NCBI RefSeq assembly: GCF_018603905.1
Contig: NZ_JAHFZZ010000006.1
Coordinates: 434,001-498,000 of the forward strand
Source of the DNA: Nonomuraea sp. NEAU-A123
GTDB lineage: Bacteria; Actinomycetota; Actinomycetes; Streptosporangiales; Streptosporangiaceae
Direction of reading: 5' to 3'
DNA: 64,000 nucleotides
Part shown: positions 61,446-64,000 of the stretch, in pieces
Position numbering within the stretch: position 1 is the first letter of the stretch
How the letters are laid out: each line of letters begins with the position of its first letter
Position numbers and translations under genes: made by a program
The notes under the pieces: model-generated
What the model was told of the DNA's origin: nothing
Databases searched by the model: none
The model's input: only the letters and a program-made list of their open reading frames with translations

Positions 61446-62204
61446 TCAGGTGACCTTGGAGGCGGGAGCGGTGTAGGTGTTGCACGCCGACGGTGAGGCC
61501 GCGTCGAAGCCGCGTCGCTGCCAGTAGACGCGGTTCTTCGCCGTTCCGAACCCCTTGTAGCTTCCTTCCACCGCGTGCCGGCTGATGAAGAACTCGGAGC
61601 CGTGCGCGCGGGAATGCCCCAGCGAATCCCAGACGCTGCCGATGAACGCGCCCGCCAAGCAGATGCTCTGGAGCGAGCCCTTGGTGGTGAGCGCGAGGGC
61701 TTTGGCCTTGGGCAGTTTCTTGACGGCTCGATATTCCTGGTCGACGATGCCGACCATGTTCTGCGCGTGATAGCCGTAGCCGATGGAGAGGCTTTCCAGA
61801 ATTCCCGGGCTGTCGAGCTCGTCGCGCAGGCCGTAGTCGGTGAGCATCAGGTAGATGGTCTTGTTGGGGATGCAGTAGAGGCTGTAGACGTCATCCGGGT
61901 GGTAGACGCCGCAGGCGGTCTTGATCCGATCGCCGTACTTCACGACGACCTTGGCCTTCTGGTACCGGAAGCCGGCCTTCGTCACCTGCGTCGACCAGGC
62001 CTTTTCCTGGCATGCGGTAATGGCTTCCACGTACAGGCGGATCGCGTCGTGATCCTGGTTGACGTCAGGCTCTTCGCACGTCTGGGCAGGGAGCTTGCCT
62101 GTCTTGTAGAGCGGGTTCTTCGTGAAGGGGTCGGGGGTGGGGGCCGCGTGGGCCGTGCCGGTCAGCGATAAGAAGGTGACCAGGGCGGCGGCGAGAATGC
62201 GCAT
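61446..62204 (-). CDS. Secreted, degenerate neutral zinc metallopeptidase
   Basis: 252 residues with a signal peptide (RILAAALVTFLSLTGTAHAA). The body follows the neutral zinc metallopeptidase family: VYSLYCIPNKTIYLMLTDYG matches the conserved YCPxDxTIYLD strand, ESLSIGYGYHAQNMVGI aligns with the VIAHExGHHVQNLLGI helix, and SLQSICLAGAF with ELQADCLAGxW. In each, the zinc or catalytic residues are replaced: HE becomes IG, the second His becomes Tyr, and the ELQAD Glu is lost. It should be exported but cannot work as a protease. A binding or inhibitory role is inference. Confidence 0.75.
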   Translation of the reverse strand: MRILAAALVTFLSLTGTAHAAPTPDPFTKNPLYKTGKLPAQTCEEPDVNQDHDAIRLYVEAITACQEKAWSTQVTKAGFRYQKAKVVVKYGDRIKTACGVYHPDDVYSLYCIPNKTIYLMLTDYGLRDELDSPGILESLSIGYGYHAQNMVGIVDQEYRAVKKLPKAKALALTTKGSLQSICLAGAFIGSVWDSLGHSRAHGSEFFISRHAVEGSYKGFGTAKNRVYWQRRGFDAASPSACNTYTAPASKVT

Positions 62205-62344
62205 GAGAGTGCACCCTAGTGGATCATGCAGTTACGGTCATGCCACCGGATAACGCTTCCTGTCACGGATATTGACGGGTATGGCGAAGGAAGTTACGTT
62301 TCGTCGGCAGATCGGGGGCCCTAGCGTCACAAAGGAGCCAACCC

Positions 62345-63673
62345 ATGATCCGAAAAACGCTGACGTTCTGCGCGATCGCCGCGTTACTCATCGGACTCCC
62401 CACCGCCGCCCGGGCGGCCGACGCCACCCGTACACCAGGGTCGCCCACCTACACCGTGACTCTGACCAGCAACGCCTCGGGCACCACGTGGACCGGCCAC
62501 GAGAGCGTCAGTTTCACGAACTTATCCGCGGACCCCCTCAACGAGGTCTACCTGCGCCTGTGGGACAACTACCACGGAAGCTGCCCGTCCACCCCGATCA
62601 CGGTCACGAACGTCAGCGGCGGCACGGCGAGCGCGCTGAGCGTCGCCTGCACGGCGCTGAAGATCACGCTCCCGGCGCCGCTCGCCCAGGGGCAGAACGG
62701 CTCGGTCGGCTTCGACCTGAGCATCGTCGTACCCAGCGGCGCCGACCGGTTCGGTCACGACGGCGCGTACAACTTCATCGGCAACGCCCTGCCCGTGCTG
62801 GCCGTACGAGACGGCGCCGGCTGGCACCTGGACCCCTACACCAACAACGGCGAGTCCTTCTACCAGCTCGCCAGCGACTACCGCGTCACCCTGGACCACC
62901 CCAGCTCGCTGCTCGTGCCCGCGACCGGCACCTCCGTGGACACGCCCGGCAGCGCCGGCCGGACGATCACGACCGCGACCGCCACGCACGTCCGTGAGTT
63001 CGCCTGGGGGGCCGGCGCGTTCACCAAGACCACCGGCACGACCAGCACGGGCGTCACCGTGAATGTCTACCGCGTCAGCGGCATCAGCGCCGCCAGCGCC
63101 GCCTCGATGATGACGACCGCCACGGGCTCGCTGGTCGCCCACGCCGGCCGCTTCGGCGCCTACCCCTATGGCGAGGTCGACATCGTCCTGGACAACAACT
63201 TCTGGTTCGGCGGCATGGAGTATCCGGGGTTCGTACTCGACCTGGTCAGCTCCACCGCGCTCGCCCACGAGCTGGCCCACCAGTGGTGGTACGGCATCGT
63301 CGGCGACGACGAGTACAACACCCCGTGGCTGGACGAGTCCTTCGCCGACTACGCCACCGACCTGTACCGGGGCATCACCGGCACCAACTGCTGGAACAGC
63401 GTCGTCTGGGCGTCATCGGCCGAGAGGATCAGCAACTCGATGGCCTACTGGGACGCCCACTCCAGCAGGTACGGCACCGTCGTCTACACCTACGGCAAGT
63501 GCGCCCTGCACGACCTGCGCCGCCTGATCGGCACGTCGGCCATGCAGACGCTCCTGCACGACTACGCCGCCTCCCACTGGTACGGCATCTCCACGGTGGC
63601 CGACTTCAAGGCCGCCGCCCAGGCCGCCACGACGGTCGACCTGTCGTCGTTCTGGACCACGCACCGCATCTAA
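62345..63673 (+). CDS. Secreted M1-family aminopeptidase-like protein
   Basis: 442 residues. Signal peptide KTLTFCAIAALLIGLPTAARA. The N-terminal beta domain is followed by the exopeptidase motif in WFGGMEYPGFVLD (variant of GAMEN), HELAHQWWYGIVGDDEYNTP with HExxH, and the third ligand Glu in WLDESFADYATDLYRG. YGTVVYTYGKCALHDLRRLI holds the transition-state Tyr region. The C-terminal helical domain of full M1 enzymes is short or absent. It acts outside the cell on peptides. Divergent from the degenerate peptidase gene, 140 bp apart. Confidence 0.9.
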   Translation: MIRKTLTFCAIAALLIGLPTAARAADATRTPGSPTYTVTLTSNASGTTWTGHESVSFTNLSADPLNEVYLRLWDNYHGSCPSTPITVTNVSGGTASALSVACTALKITLPAPLAQGQNGSVGFDLSIVVPSGADRFGHDGAYNFIGNALPVLAVRDGAGWHLDPYTNNGESFYQLASDYRVTLDHPSSLLVPATGTSVDTPGSAGRTITTATATHVREFAWGAGAFTKTTGTTSTGVTVNVYRVSGISAASAASMMTTATGSLVAHAGRFGAYPYGEVDIVLDNNFWFGGMEYPGFVLDLVSSTALAHELAHQWWYGIVGDDEYNTPWLDESFADYATDLYRGITGTNCWNSVVWASSAERISNSMAYWDAHSSRYGTVVYTYGKCALHDLRRLIGTSAMQTLLHDYAASHWYGISTVADFKAAAQAATTVDLSSFWTTHRI

Positions 63674-63681
63674 CGCCTTCG

Positions 63682-64000
63682 TCAGCGCGTCGCTGCCCAG
63701 CCGGCCACGGTGGTGACATCCGCCTGGTGGGGAAACACCTTCTCTGTCAGTACGCGATGCACCTCCGGGTCGGCGTCGAGGCATCCGTCGGCCAGGACGG
63801 TGAGGCCGAAGTCCAGGTCGGCCGCTTGGCGCACGGTGGACAGCACGACGCCGCTCGTGGCGATGCCGGTGAGGACGAGGTGATCGACGTCGCCGGCCCG
63901 CAGCACCATGTCGAGGTCACTGCCGGCGAAGGCGCTGACGCGTCGCTTGGTGACCAGGACGTCGCCGGGTTCGGGTGCCACGTCCGGATGGATCTGGCTG
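63682..64000 (-). CDS. Cysteine-hydrolase (isochorismatase-like), 5' end outside window
   Basis: The frame is open to the window end; ~105 C-terminal residues are present. PEPGDVLVTKRRVSAFAGSD carries the active-site Lys. VLTGIATSGVVLSTVRQAAD is the nucleophile-elbow segment, with Ser-Gly where many members have Cys; RVLTEKVFPHQADV follows. The fold hydrolyses amides such as nicotinamide or N-carbamoyl compounds. Convergent with the M1 peptidase, 8 bp apart. Confidence 0.85.
   Translation of the reverse strand, partial: SQIHPDVAPEPGDVLVTKRRVSAFAGSDLDMVLRAGDVDHLVLTGIATSGVVLSTVRQAADLDFGLTVLADGCLDADPEVHRVLTEKVFPHQADVTTVAGWAATR

Overview
The window is high-GC, densely packed DNA with GTG/TTG starts, many 4-base start/stop overlaps and actinobacterial families (LexA, LuxR/NarL two-component genes, F420-type oxidoreductase fold, secreted small proteins). 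It suggests a chromosomal segment of a filamentous actinomycete. A Streptosporangiaceae/Nonomuraea-like host is my inference from gene style, not proven.

Layout. 1-5.7 kb: ordinary genes (LuxR C-terminus, Ada-AlkA fusion, MFS exporter, small membrane protein, cobD, phosphotransferase, ZIP transporter). 5.7-15.7 kb: a tyrosine recombinase, tRNA-Arg(TCT), then an 8.8 kb island bounded by a perfect 44-bp repeat of the tRNA 3' half. Its lower-GC cargo holds a HEPN protein, a frameshifted gene and a membrane-anchored nuclease-like protein. Two insertion sequences and a secreted propeller protein follow. 15.9-17.6 kb: two transposase ruins. 17.8-26 kb: flavin monooxygenase, a histidine kinase / response regulator / histidine kinase set with internally duplicated kinases, NmrA-like protein, DHA2 exporter with a decayed MarR gene. 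26-31 kb: gene fragments, then glycosyltransferase, CDGSH protein, methyltransferase, haem-oxygenase-like redox enzyme and a secreted protein. 31.6-38.5 kb: glyA-soxBDAG operon with a divergent GntR regulator. 38.9-45.2 kb: metallo-beta-lactamase-fold protein and a cassette of a DUF6745-like protein, an LRR protein and a 2OG-Fe(II) oxygenase-like protein. 45.3-50.9 kb: two-component system plus ABC importer. 51-54.3 kb: small oxidoreductase, secreted proteins, LexA-like repressor, LuxR regulator. 54.4-57.5 kb: twin cysteine-rich peptides, ABC exporter and S26 peptidase. 57.6-64 kb: GH92, glycosyltransferase, a degenerate metallopeptidase, an M1 peptidase and a partial hydrolase.

How parts work together. 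glyA-soxBDAG is a sarcosine/one-carbon operon: heterotetrameric sarcosine oxidase makes glycine and methylene-THF, which GlyA interconverts with serine. The two-component system at 45.3-46.9 kb probably controls the adjacent importer. The best candidate for an undescribed system is the 53.4-57.5 kb block: two peptides with a nearly identical N-terminal leader and a divergent four-cysteine core, each preceded by three 7-bp repeats, followed by an exporter and a leader-peptidase-like protein, with no obvious RiPP-modifying enzyme. Second candidates are the LRR/oxygenase/DUF6745 cassette and the HEPN-nuclease cargo of the tRNA island.
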